NCBI GenBank assembly: GCA_002342805.1
Contig: DDQW01000015.1
Coordinates: 30,640-94,639 of the forward strand
Direction: 5' to 3'
Source of the DNA: Clostridiales bacterium UBA2432
GTDB lineage: Bacteria > Bacillota > Clostridia > Lachnospirales > Vallitaleaceae
DNA length: 64,000 nucleotides
In this document: piece after piece, positions 26,790-35,709 of the stretch
How the letters are laid out: each line of letters begins with the position of its first letter
Numbering within the stretch: the first letter of the stretch is position 1
Translations under genes and position numbers: made by a program
The notes under the pieces: model-generated
Databases searched by the model: none
Seen by the model: only the letters and a program-made list of their open reading frames with translations
What the model was told of the DNA's origin: nothing

Positions 26790-27213
26790 TAATTATACCT
26801 AATGCCATTCCAACAAAAACTTCGAGATAGGTATGACCCAGTAATTCTTTTAGCTCTTCATCAAATTGAAAGCGGTGTTCTCCGACTTCTTTTATAATCA
26901 TTTTAATAACACTCGCTTGTTTGCCTGCCGCCATTCGAACACCGGCTGCATCATACATAATAATTAAGGATATTACAAGACCTAATCCAAAAACAGGAGA
27001 TTCATATCCATAATTATGCCCGGCTGAAAATGTTGCTGCCATAACCGATGCCGTGTGAGCGCTTGGCATACCACCCGAACCCATTACACGTTCTAAATCA
27101 AATTTTTTATGCTTAATTATTGATGTTAATACTTTAACACCTTGTGAAAAAATCCACCCAATTATCGCCGCAACGAAAATCTTGTTTGTAAAAATACTGA
27201 CTACGATTCCCAT
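26773..27213 (-). CDS. Divergent PAP2 family membrane protein (DUF212, YuiD-like)
   Basis: 146 residues, about four hydrophobic segments, with the family's VMGSGGMPSAHTASVMAA motif and a later AAGVRMAAGKQA. It belongs to the divergent PAP2/vanadium-haloperoxidase-related group, whose substrates are mostly unknown. Sitting 15 nt after ispA, it could act on a polyprenyl (di)phosphate; that is inference from position. The final codons contain the promoter of the downstream non-coding RNA. Confidence 0.88.
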   Translation of the reverse strand: MGIVVSIFTNKIFVAAIIGWIFSQGVKVLTSIIKHKKFDLERVMGSGGMPSAHTASVMAATFSAGHNYGYESPVFGLGLVISLIIMYDAAGVRMAAGKQASVIKMIIKEVGEHRFQFDEELKELLGHTYLEVFVGMALGIIIGIIV

Positions 27214-27228
27214 ATTTATTCACGTCCT

Positions 27229-28143
27229 TTAGTAATGTCGATTTTGAATATAATCAATAACCTGGGTTAACAACGATTCTCTATGCGGGTCATATTCGTC
27301 AATCCTTTGACTGATTTGTTCAAAACGTCTTGATACTTCTTTGCTCGCTTCTTGCTCACCGTAGAATGATATAAATGTCATTTTACCATTTTTTTGGTCG
27401 CTTCCGATTGGCTTGCCCAGTACTTGTTCAGTACTGTTGCAATCTAAAATATCATCTTGTATTTGAAAAGCCAGACCTAAATCCTGTCCAATCTGAGAAA
27501 AATTTTCTTGATCTTTCTTGGTTCCGCCTGCTAGTACACATCCTGCTTCAAGACAAGCTTTAATTAAGGCAGCTGTTTTATGTTCATGAATATATAATAA
27601 GCTTTCAATAGAAACATTGGGGTCTTCTTCATGTGCAATATCCGAAATCTGACCACCAATCATACCTTCAATTCCGGAATATCGAGATAGAATTGAAGCA
27701 GCTTCAATGCCTCGTTTTATTTGCGCATAGGAGGCATTCGCCTTCACCCCTTGATTTAAGGTCAAAAAAAGCGTTTCATAGGCAGCATTAAGCAAAGTAT
27801 CTCCAGCTAATATACCGTTTGCTTCCCCATAGACGATATGGCAGGTTGGTTTTCCCCGGCGTAAGTCGTCATTATCCATTGCAGGCAAATCATCATGAAT
27901 TAAGGAATAGGTATGAATCATTTCAATGGCTGCCATATATGGATAAATAATATCTTCTTCATGGTCTTTTGCCATCAGTTGATATGCTGCATACATAAGA
28001 ATGGGACGAAGACGTTTTCCGCCATTTAGAAAACTGTATCTGGCAGCTTCAACCCCCGTCTTATTTTCATCACTATGCACTTGGGGAAGATATTTTATTA
28101 AGATCTCTTCAATTTTTTCTTGTATTTCTTCTAAATGTTTCAT
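27229..28143 (-). CDS. ispA: Polyprenyl (farnesyl/geranyl) diphosphate synthase
   Basis: Chain-elongating prenyltransferase making C15 (possibly C20) diphosphate from IPP and DMAPP. 304 residues, with both aspartate-rich motifs: DDLPAMDNDDLRRG and DDILD, plus the N-terminal GGKRLRP. The ATG overlaps the xseB stop (ATGA). The xseA-xseB-ispA order is the common Firmicute arrangement. Product length cannot be fixed from sequence alone. Confidence 0.95.
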   Translation of the reverse strand: MKHLEEIQEKIEEILIKYLPQVHSDENKTGVEAARYSFLNGGKRLRPILMYAAYQLMAKDHEEDIIYPYMAAIEMIHTYSLIHDDLPAMDNDDLRRGKPTCHIVYGEANGILAGDTLLNAAYETLFLTLNQGVKANASYAQIKRGIEAASILSRYSGIEGMIGGQISDIAHEEDPNVSIESLLYIHEHKTAALIKACLEAGCVLAGGTKKDQENFSQIGQDLGLAFQIQDDILDCNSTEQVLGKPIGSDQKNGKMTFISFYGEQEASKEVSRRFEQISQRIDEYDPHRESLLTQVIDYIQNRHY

Positions 28144-28319
28144 TCGATAACTCTCAATTCTTTTTCAATCGATTCTAATTTCTGGGTGCATGCTTCAATC
28201 AGTTCAATGCCTTTTTTATATTTTGTTACAGCATCATCTAAAGGAATATCTTTATGATCTAATTCCCCTAATAGCTCTTCTATGGATTTTATCATCTCTT
28301 CATACGTTTGATCAGCCAT
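28140..28319 (-). CDS. xseB: Exodeoxyribonuclease VII small subunit
   Basis: A 59-residue gene easily missed because of its size. Starts MADQTYEEMIKSIEELLGEL, with the family's DIPLDDAVTKYKKGIEL and a charged helical end. All-helical small subunit that decorates the large subunit's coiled coil. Its ATG overlaps the xseA stop (TAATG) and its stop overlaps the ispA start, so three genes are translationally coupled. Confidence 0.93.
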   Translation of the reverse strand: MADQTYEEMIKSIEELLGELDHKDIPLDDAVTKYKKGIELIEACTQKLESIEKELRVIE

Positions 28320-29518
28320 TAAAACACCTCTTTTCTAAGAACTTTTGTAACCACTTTACCATCGTGCATAAATAACTCAACTTCATCGTCACGATGAACA
28401 TCATGAACCGACTGAATGCGTTGACCATTAATTTCAATATATGCAGCACCGGATTCAAGAGAACGAAGTGGCGATCTTCCTTTTAACATTTCTTTCAATA
28501 AAACGAGATGCTGTTGTTTTTGTTCTAAAAAATGGTGCATACTTTTTTCCGTCTGTAAGCGTAACTGCTCCACATAATTGAGACGATCTTCCAGTTTTTG
28601 TCTTGGATGCAAGGAATCTAGGCGTTTTCGTAAATGTTGCAGATTGTCCTTTTTACCTTCAAGCAATCGATACAATTTTTGTCGTAAGGCAAGTTCCTGC
28701 TGTTTTAATTGTTGAATAATCAAGGTGTAGTCAAAAACAGCTAGTTCTGCCGCTGCAGAAGGTGTCGGCGCTCTTAAATCAGATACAAAATCAGCTATGG
28801 TTACATCTGTTTCATGGCCCACTGCAGATATTATAGGGATTTTTGATTCATAAATAGCTCTTGCAACAACTTCCTCATTAAATGGCCATAAATCTTCAAT
28901 TGAGCCACCACCACGACCGACAATCAGTATATCAACCGCTTCCTTTGTATTAAAATAACGAATGCCTTCAACAATAGACTCCTTTGCAGCACTTCCTTGT
29001 ACCAGACTCGGATACAAGATTAATTCAACATAGGGATAACGCCGTTTTGCCACATGGACAATATCTCGAATAGCTGCACCGGTTTGGCTAGTGACTATAC
29101 CTATCCGTTTTGCATATAAGGGAATGTTTTGCTTATGAGATTCATCAAACAGCCCTTCTAGCTCTAGCTTTTTCTTTAATGCTTCAAACTGAACATAAAG
29201 ATCACCAAGACCGGCTTTTTCAATGGAACTGACATAGATTTGATATTGGCCTGTTTTTTCATATACAGATACTCGCCCTTTAACCACAACTTTAGTTCCA
29301 TCGGATAATTCCTTCTCATCTCCACGTGTATAACTACGAAATAAGACACATGAAACCTGGGCTTTATCATCTTTTAAGGTAAAATAATAATGCCCGGATC
29401 CATGTGCTTTGAAATTGGATAGTTCACCTTCAACAGAGAGCGACTTAAGGATAAAGTCCTGTTCAAACGTGCGCTTAATATATGTATTTAATTGAAACAC
29501 AGATAATATATTATCCAT
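28319..29518 (-). CDS. xseA: Exodeoxyribonuclease VII large subunit
   Basis: Catalytic subunit of ExoVII, a single-strand DNA exonuclease used in repair. 399 residues: N-terminal OB fold (about 1-105, VEGELSNFKAHGSGHYYFTLKD), catalytic core with GRGGGSIEDLWPFN and VSAVGHETDVTIADFVSDLRAPTPS (by position, about 200-245), then a coiled coil (about 260-350). It follows nusB by 9 nt. Confidence 0.97.
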   Translation of the reverse strand: MDNILSVFQLNTYIKRTFEQDFILKSLSVEGELSNFKAHGSGHYYFTLKDDKAQVSCVLFRSYTRGDEKELSDGTKVVVKGRVSVYEKTGQYQIYVSSIEKAGLGDLYVQFEALKKKLELEGLFDESHKQNIPLYAKRIGIVTSQTGAAIRDIVHVAKRRYPYVELILYPSLVQGSAAKESIVEGIRYFNTKEAVDILIVGRGGGSIEDLWPFNEEVVARAIYESKIPIISAVGHETDVTIADFVSDLRAPTPSAAAELAVFDYTLIIQQLKQQELALRQKLYRLLEGKKDNLQHLRKRLDSLHPRQKLEDRLNYVEQLRLQTEKSMHHFLEQKQQHLVLLKEMLKGRSPLRSLESGAAYIEINGQRIQSVHDVHRDDEVELFMHDGKVVTKVLRKEVF

Positions 29519-29527
29519 AATACCCTC

Positions 29528-29932
29528 TTATACTAATTTTTTTGCTATTTGTCCTAAAACTCCATTAACAAATCGAGAGGACTGGCTCTCGCCATATCGC
29601 TTCGACAGTTCAACGGCTTCATTAATGGCAACAGAAACAGGTATTTCATCATATTGCATATCAAAAACAGCCACACGTAAAATAGCTAATTCAATTTTTG
29701 CAATACGTTCAATCGCCCATTTATCGGAGCAAGTCTCAACCAGTGCATCAATTGAAGGCACATGTTCAACAAGTCTTAAAACCCGTTCTTTTATCAATTG
29801 CTTGTCTTCTTCAGCTTCTAATTCTAAACTCTGAAGAGAAATATCAATATCTTCTACATTACTATGCGTCGCATCAATATCTAATGAAAATAGTAATTTG
29901 AAGGTTAACTCTCTTTGTTTGTGACGGTTCAT
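29528..29932 (-). CDS. nusB: Transcription antitermination protein NusB
   Basis: RNA-binding partner of NusE/S10 in rRNA antitermination complexes. 134 residues, all-helical, starting with RHKQRELTFKLLFSLD and ending with the conserved DEIPVSVAINEAVELSKRYG and SSRFVNGVLGQIAK. It sits between an Asp23-family gene and xseA, as in many Firmicutes. Confidence 0.96.
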   Translation of the reverse strand: MNRHKQRELTFKLLFSLDIDATHSNVEDIDISLQSLELEAEEDKQLIKERVLRLVEHVPSIDALVETCSDKWAIERIAKIELAILRVAVFDMQYDEIPVSVAINEAVELSKRYGESQSSRFVNGVLGQIAKKLV

Positions 29933-29944
29933 ATTTTCCTCCGA

Positions 29945-30322
29945 TTAAGCGTTACTCTTTTCTACATTCACGCCTGCTACTTTTATATTTACTTCTTTAA
30001 CATCTAATCCTGTCATTGTTTCAACCGCTATTTTTACCTTTTCTTGAACCGATTTTGTTACTTGGACTAATGCACAACCAAACTCAACGATGACAGCTAA
30101 CTCCAAGCTTACATCACCTTCACCAACAGTAACAGCAACGCCTTTTGATAAATTCTTTCTACCTAGAAGTTCGACTAAATCTCCGGTGAAATTACCAACC
30201 ATTCCTGCAACACCTTCAACTTCAGATGCAGCCATACCTGCAATAATTGCAATAACTTCATCAGCGATGTGCACGGACCCTACATCTTTTGATTCATGTA
30301 TCTTAAACAATTGTCTATCCAT
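29945..30322 (-). CDS. Asp23/Gls24 family envelope stress protein (YqhY-like)
   Basis: 125-residue soluble protein with the Asp23 fold: IADEVIAIIAGMAASEVEGVAGM near the N-terminus and VNIKVAGVNV near the C-terminus. YqhY-type members are linked to lipid and envelope homeostasis, often next to accBC or nusB; the exact function is unclear. It is the first gene of the nusB...recN operon, with GGAGTAGGAGG before the ATG and a good promoter at 30362-30390. Confidence 0.93.
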   Translation of the reverse strand: MDRQLFKIHESKDVGSVHIADEVIAIIAGMAASEVEGVAGMVGNFTGDLVELLGRKNLSKGVAVTVGEGDVSLELAVIVEFGCALVQVTKSVQEKVKIAVETMTGLDVKEVNIKVAGVNVEKSNA

Positions 30323-30361
30323 AATAGCCTCCTACTCCGATTTTTGATTTGTATACATTCT

Positions 30362-30390
30362 ATTATATACAAAGTATTTCTAATATGCAA
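30362..30390 (-). promoter_or_regulatory. Promoter of the asp23-nusB-xseAB-ispA operon
   Basis: Minus strand TTGCAT (30385-30390), 17-nt spacer, TATAAT (30362-30367), about 40 nt upstream of the first ATG and just downstream of the efp terminator. Confidence 0.75.
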
Positions 30391-30409
30391 TTCAACTTAC
30401 TAAATTCGA

Positions 30410-30452
30410 AAAAAAAAGCATCTTACGATGCTTTTAACGACATATGCCGTTA
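30410..30452 (-). terminator. Intrinsic terminator after efp
   Basis: AAAAGCATC-GTAA-GATGCTTTT followed by a run of T's on the minus strand (30410-30436). It is preceded by a second hairpin, AACGGCATATGTCGTT (to 30452). It closes the pilus/shikimate/efp transcript before the asp23 promoter. Confidence 0.88.
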
Positions 30453-30455
30453 GTT

Positions 30456-31013
30456 TTATGCTCTAGATAAGTATTCGCCTGTACGGGTATCAATCTTAAC
30501 GATATCCCCAATATTAACAAACAATGGCACTAAAATATTTGCACCGGTTTCAACCGTCGCCGGCTTGGTCGCCCCTGTTGAGGTATCTCCCTTAATTCCG
30601 GGTTCAGTATGGGTGATTTCAAGTTCAACCGTTATTGATGGTTCTACCCCGAATACACGTCCATTATGAGATAACATCTTAACAACATCATTTTCTTTTA
30701 CAAACTTCAAAGCATCACCAAGATCACTTGCATTCAACGCAATTTGCTCATAATTTTCCTCATTCATAAAATGGAATAAATCGCCATCAGAATATAAATA
30801 TTGCATATCATAGCGTTCAATATGTGCGTTTTCTAATTTTTCACTTGGTCTAAATGTTTTTTCAAATACAGCACCTGACTTCAAATTTTTTAATTTTGTT
30901 CTTACAAAGGCTGCGCCTTTACCAGGTTTTACATGTTGAAAATCAATAACTGAATAAATATTCCCTTCAAATTCAACAGTAATACCGTTTCTTAAATCTC
31001 CAGCTTGAATCAT
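30456..31013 (-). CDS. efp: Translation elongation factor P
   Basis: Relieves ribosome stalling at polyproline. 185 residues from the ATG at 31013, chosen for its perfect AGGAGG at 5-nt spacing; the longer frame to 31046 is excluded by this RBS. KOW-like N-terminal domain (MIQAGDLRNGITVEFEGN; KPGKGAAFVRTKLKN with the tip lysine), two OB domains, and the C-terminal DTSTGATKPATVETGA. No EpmA-type modification gene is nearby. A possible TTGAAA...TATAAA promoter lies upstream of it, with short spacing. Confidence 0.98.
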   Translation of the reverse strand: MIQAGDLRNGITVEFEGNIYSVIDFQHVKPGKGAAFVRTKLKNLKSGAVFEKTFRPSEKLENAHIERYDMQYLYSDGDLFHFMNEENYEQIALNASDLGDALKFVKENDVVKMLSHNGRVFGVEPSITVELEITHTEPGIKGDTSTGATKPATVETGANILVPLFVNIGDIVKIDTRTGEYLSRA

Positions 31014-31104
31014 ATTAATCCTCCTAATATGTATGTTAAAATACACACAATTTCATACTATAGTTTATATCATGTTCTTCACTTTTTCAAGTAAAAAATA
31101 TTTT

Positions 31105-32175
31105 TTATAGTTCGATTAATTCTTTTCTAGAGGATACAAAGTTCTCAATACCATCTTCTTTAATAAGAACTAAGTCTTCAATACGTACCCCACCAAAATC
31201 CGGTATATAAACGCCAGGTTCAACGCTCATGACCATCCCAGGTAAAATAATCTCCTCCGAAAGCAATGAAAATCTTGGTTGCTCATGAACTTCTAATCCT
31301 AAACTATGTCCGAGTCCATGTCCAAAATTCACTCGATAACCGGCATCATCAATAATCTGGCGCGCTAATGCATCGGCATCTTTACCTAATATGCCTGCCT
31401 TGATATTATTCAAGGCCTTCATCTGAGCTTTTAGTACAAGATTATATAGTTCTTTTTGACGTTCACTCGCCTGACCGACAACAATCGTTCGTGTCATATC
31501 TGAACAGTAACCTTCATAAATACAACCAAAGTCCATGGTGACAAAATCGCCTTTTTCAATCAACTTTTCTGTCGGCTGTGCATGGGGTAAACTCGAACGC
31601 CTACCTGATGCAACAATCGTATCAAAAGACAATTTGCTTGCACCTTGTTTTTTCATAAAATATTCTAATTCAACAGCCACATCGATTTCTCGCATTCCTG
31701 GCTTAATCCGGTCTAAAATATGTAAAAAAGCCGCATCGCCAATAGATGACGCATGACGAATTTTTTGAATCTCATCGTGGTCCTTAATCATACGGATCTG
31801 TTCAACCATATTACCAACTGCTGACCAATTGCACTGATCAATTGAACTCGAAAGATGATTAAATTCTTTAACTGTTATTGTTGTATCTTCATAGCCTAAA
31901 TTAGCAATCCTTGCGTCACTCACTAAATCTGATATGGTCTCAACCAGACCTTTCTCAAAATAATTGACAACTTCAAAATCGGGACTTTCAGCAGTTGCTT
32001 GTTCAATATAGCGAAAATCTGTTAGCAAATAACGGGCTTGGTCTGTAATAAACAAATATCCTGAAGATCCTGTAAATCCAGAAAGGTAATGTCGATTATA
32101 CTCACTGGAAATCAAAATACCATCCATTGATAGTGCATACATTCTTTTCGTTAGTTCTTGAACACGATTAATCAT
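31105..32175 (-). CDS. pepP: Xaa-Pro aminopeptidase (M24 family, YqhT-like)
   Basis: Cleaves N-terminal residues preceding proline. 356 residues from the ATG at 32175 (AAAGAGG upstream). Creatinase N-terminal domain (about 1-125), then the pita-bread catalytic domain with metal ligands in MDFGCIYEGYCSDMTRT, GHGLGHSLGLEVHE, EPGVYIP and VRIEDLV. It lies between aroQ and efp, the common yqhS-yqhT-efp order. It overlaps the aroQ stop by 8 nt. Confidence 0.94.
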   Translation of the reverse strand: MINRVQELTKRMYALSMDGILISSEYNRHYLSGFTGSSGYLFITDQARYLLTDFRYIEQATAESPDFEVVNYFEKGLVETISDLVSDARIANLGYEDTTITVKEFNHLSSSIDQCNWSAVGNMVEQIRMIKDHDEIQKIRHASSIGDAAFLHILDRIKPGMREIDVAVELEYFMKKQGASKLSFDTIVASGRRSSLPHAQPTEKLIEKGDFVTMDFGCIYEGYCSDMTRTIVVGQASERQKELYNLVLKAQMKALNNIKAGILGKDADALARQIIDDAGYRVNFGHGLGHSLGLEVHEQPRFSLLSEEIILPGMVMSVEPGVYIPDFGGVRIEDLVLIKEDGIENFVSSRKELIEL

Positions 32176-32614
32176 TACAACCTCTTTTCTTTGAACATAA
32201 ATAGTCAATAGCTTCAATATATCCACGGAAACCTTTGCCGCATAGTTGCTTTACACATACGTCTTCAACGACCGAAATACTGCGAAAACCTTCACGTTCA
32301 TGAATATTTGACAAATGTACCTCAACCGTCGGTATGTTTAAGGACGCAATGCAATCACGTATTGCATAACTATAATGAGTATAGGCTCCCGGATTGATCA
32401 CAATGCCCTCAAAATGTTTATGATAACACTGTTGTAAATAATCGATGAGAGCGCCTTCGCTATTGGATTGAAAAAAATCCAGTTGAATCTTCTTTCCCAT
32501 TGCATAATCACGAAGCATATAGATTAAATCATCATAGGTCTCATGACCATAGACATCCGGCTCTCTAATTCCTAAAAAATTTAAATTTGGACCGTTTACA
32601 ACTGCAATTCTCAT
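32168..32614 (-). CDS. aroQ: Type II 3-dehydroquinate dehydratase
   Basis: Third step of the shikimate pathway. 148 residues, with the type II signature GPNLNFLGIREPDVYG, the NPGAYTHYSYAIRD active-site stretch and EVHLSNIHERE. It follows aroK and aroE in one shikimate cluster; type II fits the YqhS position upstream of pepP and efp. Confidence 0.97.
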   Translation of the reverse strand: MRIAVVNGPNLNFLGIREPDVYGHETYDDLIYMLRDYAMGKKIQLDFFQSNSEGALIDYLQQCYHKHFEGIVINPGAYTHYSYAIRDCIASLNIPTVEVHLSNIHEREGFRSISVVEDVCVKQLCGKGFRGYIEAIDYLCSKKRGCND

Positions 32615-32631
32615 CTTACACCTCTTTTACT

Positions 32632-33132
32632 CTACAACAAACTCACAATTTCATCTGCGATTTCTTCGACGGATTTATCCTTTGTTTGAATAATCATATT
32701 TGAAGCTTCAAAGTAAATCGGTTCTCTCAAATTCAATAAATTCTTGATCGTCGTTTCATGGTCCACATCTTTTAATAAGGGTCGCTCCGTATCATCTTGT
32801 AAATTACGTAGCAACTGCTCAAAAGGCGTGTGCAAAAATACGACAGTTCCAATTCGCTTTAAGATACTAATATTTTCTTCCTTAAGAACAACACCACCAC
32901 CTGTTGCAATGACTTTATTCTTCTTCGTTAACAATTTTTCTAAATAAGATGTTTCTAGTTCACGAAAGTGTTCTTCGCCGTACTCGTCAAAAATCTCATT
33001 AATTGATTTTTTTTCACCGACTTCGATTTCGTCATCCATATCAATAAAATTACGCTCTAACTTGTCTGCTAAAACTTTACCGACCGATGACTTACCACTT
33101 CCCATAAATCCTATTAACACTACATTATTCAT
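32632..33132 (-). CDS. aroK: Shikimate kinase
   Basis: Phosphorylates shikimate. 166 residues, with P-loop GFMGSGKSSVGK, the substrate motif DMDDEIE, the GGGVV turn (ATGGGVVLKEEN) and the lid region DDTERPLL. It lies 15 nt after aroE and 17 nt before aroQ. Confidence 0.97.
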   Translation of the reverse strand: MNNVVLIGFMGSGKSSVGKVLADKLERNFIDMDDEIEVGEKKSINEIFDEYGEEHFRELETSYLEKLLTKKNKVIATGGGVVLKEENISILKRIGTVVFLHTPFEQLLRNLQDDTERPLLKDVDHETTIKNLLNLREPIYFEASNMIIQTKDKSVEEIADEIVSLL

Positions 33133-33147
33133 CTGCGATTCACCTAC

Positions 33148-34038
33148 TCAATTTTTTGTATTGTTGTATACTGTCGTCTCTAATTGGTGTAAACACCATT
33201 CAATCTGAGACGCCGTTAAGGTTATATCTGTCCAGTACTCAAAGGCTTTTAAGGCTTGAAAAAACAGCATACTTAAACCATTAAGCACTTTGGCTTGATG
33301 TTCTCTTCCTTTTGTCATAAAAACAGTCTCTTTTGGATTGTATATTATATCGACAATAAAGTCAACTTTTTGAAAAAATTCTTCATTGAAAATCGGACTT
33401 GCATCCTCATGGGGGTGCATGCCGACAGAGGTTGTTTGTATCGCGACTGAATTGGGTTTAACTAGATGAAAATCCTCTAAACCACCGACGTAAATCGGAA
33501 TGTCCATATCCATCTTTTGCAAATCGTTTTTGATCCGTTCTGCTTTCTCACGTGTACGATTAATGATTGTCACTGAAGTCGCTTGGCCTTCTAGACACAT
33601 TGCAACGGCACCACGTGCTGCACCACCTGCGCCAATAATCACACATTCTTGACCCTTTATTGGTATATCATAATAGTCACACGCCATCTTTAATCCAATC
33701 CAATCCGTATTATATCCCATCAGCTTCCCGTGAACAGGAACAATGGTATTTACAGCCCCAATAGCTTGGGCGATAGGATCAACAAGATCTAAATATTCCA
33801 TCACATCGACTTTGTAAGGAATGGTTACATTGAGTCCAGATAAAGATAAGCCACGCATGCCAAGGATTGCTTGCTCTAACTGCCCGACCGGAACAAAAAA
33901 AGGATTATAGGTTCCGTTAAACTCAGTGGCTTCATAAAATAGTTGATGTATGAAAGGGGACTGGGTATGTTCAACCGGATTACCTAATAATCCAAATATT
34001 TTTGTTTTACCATTAATACACTTTGTAATCTGTGTCAT
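33148..34038 (-). CDS. aroE: Shikimate dehydrogenase (NADP+)
   Basis: Reduces 3-dehydroshikimate. 296 residues: N-terminal substrate domain with FGLLGNPVEHTQSPFIH and NVTIPYK (catalytic Lys), NADP-binding Rossmann motif GAGGAARGA with the NRTREKA selectivity loop, and C-terminal GLSMLFFQALKAFEYWT. First of three consecutive shikimate genes. Confidence 0.97.
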   Translation of the reverse strand: MTQITKCINGKTKIFGLLGNPVEHTQSPFIHQLFYEATEFNGTYNPFFVPVGQLEQAILGMRGLSLSGLNVTIPYKVDVMEYLDLVDPIAQAIGAVNTIVPVHGKLMGYNTDWIGLKMACDYYDIPIKGQECVIIGAGGAARGAVAMCLEGQATSVTIINRTREKAERIKNDLQKMDMDIPIYVGGLEDFHLVKPNSVAIQTTSVGMHPHEDASPIFNEEFFQKVDFIVDIIYNPKETVFMTKGREHQAKVLNGLSMLFFQALKAFEYWTDITLTASQIEWCLHQLETTVYNNTKN

Positions 34039-34058
34039 AAATTCTGCCTCCGTTACGC

Positions 34059-34562
34059 TTATTCATTCTTGCGATGCTTCATATATCGTCGTAAGATCAT
34101 CATCTCTAAGCCACGTTTTATCCGCGAAACCCATTGTTCTTTATCTTGAATGGGTTTAACCAAAATGGTGCGACATTTTAAGCGTTTTCCCACCCAAACA
34201 TCTGTAAACAACTGGTCTCCAATGAAGACTGTTTTTTCTGGCGAAATATCCATTTTACGAATAGCACGTCGAAGTTGTCGCGTTAAGGGCTTGTTTGCTC
34301 TCGGATATGCATCCACCTTTAACCGTTCATTAAATGCATGTACACGTTTGGGATTATTATTTGACACAAGAGCTAGTCTAAATCCTAGTTTTTTTAAATA
34401 GGAAAATTGTCGAAGGAGCTCTTCATCCGGATGTGCACGGTCATAGGGTGCTAATGTATTATCCAAGTCAAACATGAGCCCCTCATATCCCATCCGTCTT
34501 AATTCTTTATAATTAATTTTATGAATACTAGAGACATATTCATCTGGGAAAAATTGCTTCAT
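34059..34562 (-). CDS. YqeG family HAD-IIIA phosphatase
   Basis: 167-residue HAD phosphatase with all loops: nucleophile DLDNTLAPYD, SNNNPKR, the KPLTRQLRRAI lysine, and GDQLFTDV. Related to YqeG of Bacillus and to phosphatidylglycerophosphate phosphatases of the GEP4 group; substrate unproven. It separates the pilus genes from aroE, 20 nt before it. Confidence 0.92.
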   Translation of the reverse strand: MKQFFPDEYVSSIHKINYKELRRMGYEGLMFDLDNTLAPYDRAHPDEELLRQFSYLKKLGFRLALVSNNNPKRVHAFNERLKVDAYPRANKPLTRQLRRAIRKMDISPEKTVFIGDQLFTDVWVGKRLKCRTILVKPIQDKEQWVSRIKRGLEMMILRRYMKHRKNE

Positions 34563-34598
34563 TTTACACCTGCTTTCTATATAGCCTATGCAACTATA

Positions 34599-35162
34599 CT
34601 AATACTTATTTCTATACTTAAAGGAGTTACTTACTGTGATAACCGCATCATTTTTCTTGAAATTCATGGTGATATTAATACCGGTGCTTTCATCAAAAGT
34701 GACCCCTGCATTGGGTGTTATCGTCCAACTATCCACATAATTCGCAAAAACATACCAGCTACTATTTAAGTCATCCGAATCATAACTCAAATCCGTCGCG
34801 TCAAGCGTTTCCTTGTTTAATGTTTTGAATAAAACCATAATCCCATCATAGTAGAAAATCATTTTCTTATTTGGGTCATGATAATCATCATTATATTCAA
34901 ACACAATCAAGGTTGGATTCGATTCACTATTTACATTATATACTCCTGCCGACTCCATTGCAACCTTACCTAATCGACTGAGAGCAAGTTGGGCTTCATA
35001 CTGAATATCAATTACACTTTTTGTTGTTTCATAAGACTTTAAATGCATAACTAGAAAGGATCCAATAACGCCAACAAGCATAGTAACAATAACAAGCGTC
35101 ACCATCACTTCAACTAAGGTGAATCCTGATTGATTTTTAGCTAAGGCCTTCTTAATTCTCAT
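34599..35162 (-). CDS. Minor prepilin (PilW/PulJ-like)
   Basis: 187 residues from the ATG at 35162. Prepilin leader KKALAKNQSG with cleavage after Gly, then FTLVEVMVTLVIVTMLVGVIG with Glu5, followed by a beta-rich globular domain. It is the last pilus gene of the locus and overlaps the preceding pseudopilin by 11 nt. Probably a priming or tip pseudopilin; the PilW label reflects order and size only. Confidence 0.85.
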   Translation of the reverse strand: MRIKKALAKNQSGFTLVEVMVTLVIVTMLVGVIGSFLVMHLKSYETTKSVIDIQYEAQLALSRLGKVAMESAGVYNVNSESNPTLIVFEYNDDYHDPNKKMIFYYDGIMVLFKTLNKETLDATDLSYDSDDLNSSWYVFANYVDSWTITPNAGVTFDESTGINITMNFKKNDAVITVSNSFKYRNKY

Positions 35163-35709
35163 CAACAATCACCCGTCCTGTAAGTTGTACAACTGTCAGT
35201 TCCATTTCTTTGCTCGTGTTATTGCTACGCACACGAATTTTTGATATCCCGTTCGTCGTAAATGTCGTTAGAGAATCTCCATCAAAATCTGTATCAAGCC
35301 CTTCCCCAAGTTCATAAGAGAACCGGTATGTGAAATTATCTTCTAAATCGCTTGTACTCGTAGGAAAAGCAGTCCATCCTCCATTATCAACTTCAAAAAT
35401 AAAGTGCTTTGGAAAAACTTTAGTTTTCCTTATATATTGCGAACCGTTCCTCTTCGTTTCTATAATATAACCATATTCTTGATTGGTCGCATCATAAGTA
35501 AACTTAAGTTGATAATCTTGATTATACTCTGTCATTGACCGATATTGGATGTCTTGAAGGTCAGCCCTTAGTTCTTGAACATTGGCTTCTATACTATTCC
35601 TATAAATGATATGAATACTCATACTTGCAATCCCTAACATCGTCGAAAACACAGCCATTGCAATAATAATTTCTATGAGCGTAAAGCCTCTTTCACTATT
35701 AACGGTCAT
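35152..35709 (-). CDS. Minor prepilin (GspH/FimT-like)
   Basis: 185 residues from the ATG at 35709, with GGAGAG 6 nt upstream. Short leader NSERG, cleavage site, then FTLIEIIIAMAVFSTMLGIASM with Glu5 and a beta-rich C-terminal domain. Overlaps the 900-residue protein's end by 11 nt. Part of a minor-pilin set with its two neighbours. Confidence 0.86.
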   Translation of the reverse strand: MTVNSERGFTLIEIIIAMAVFSTMLGIASMSIHIIYRNSIEANVQELRADLQDIQYRSMTEYNQDYQLKFTYDATNQEYGYIIETKRNGSQYIRKTKVFPKHFIFEVDNGGWTAFPTSTSDLEDNFTYRFSYELGEGLDTDFDGDSLTTFTTNGISKIRVRSNNTSKEMELTVVQLTGRVIVDEN

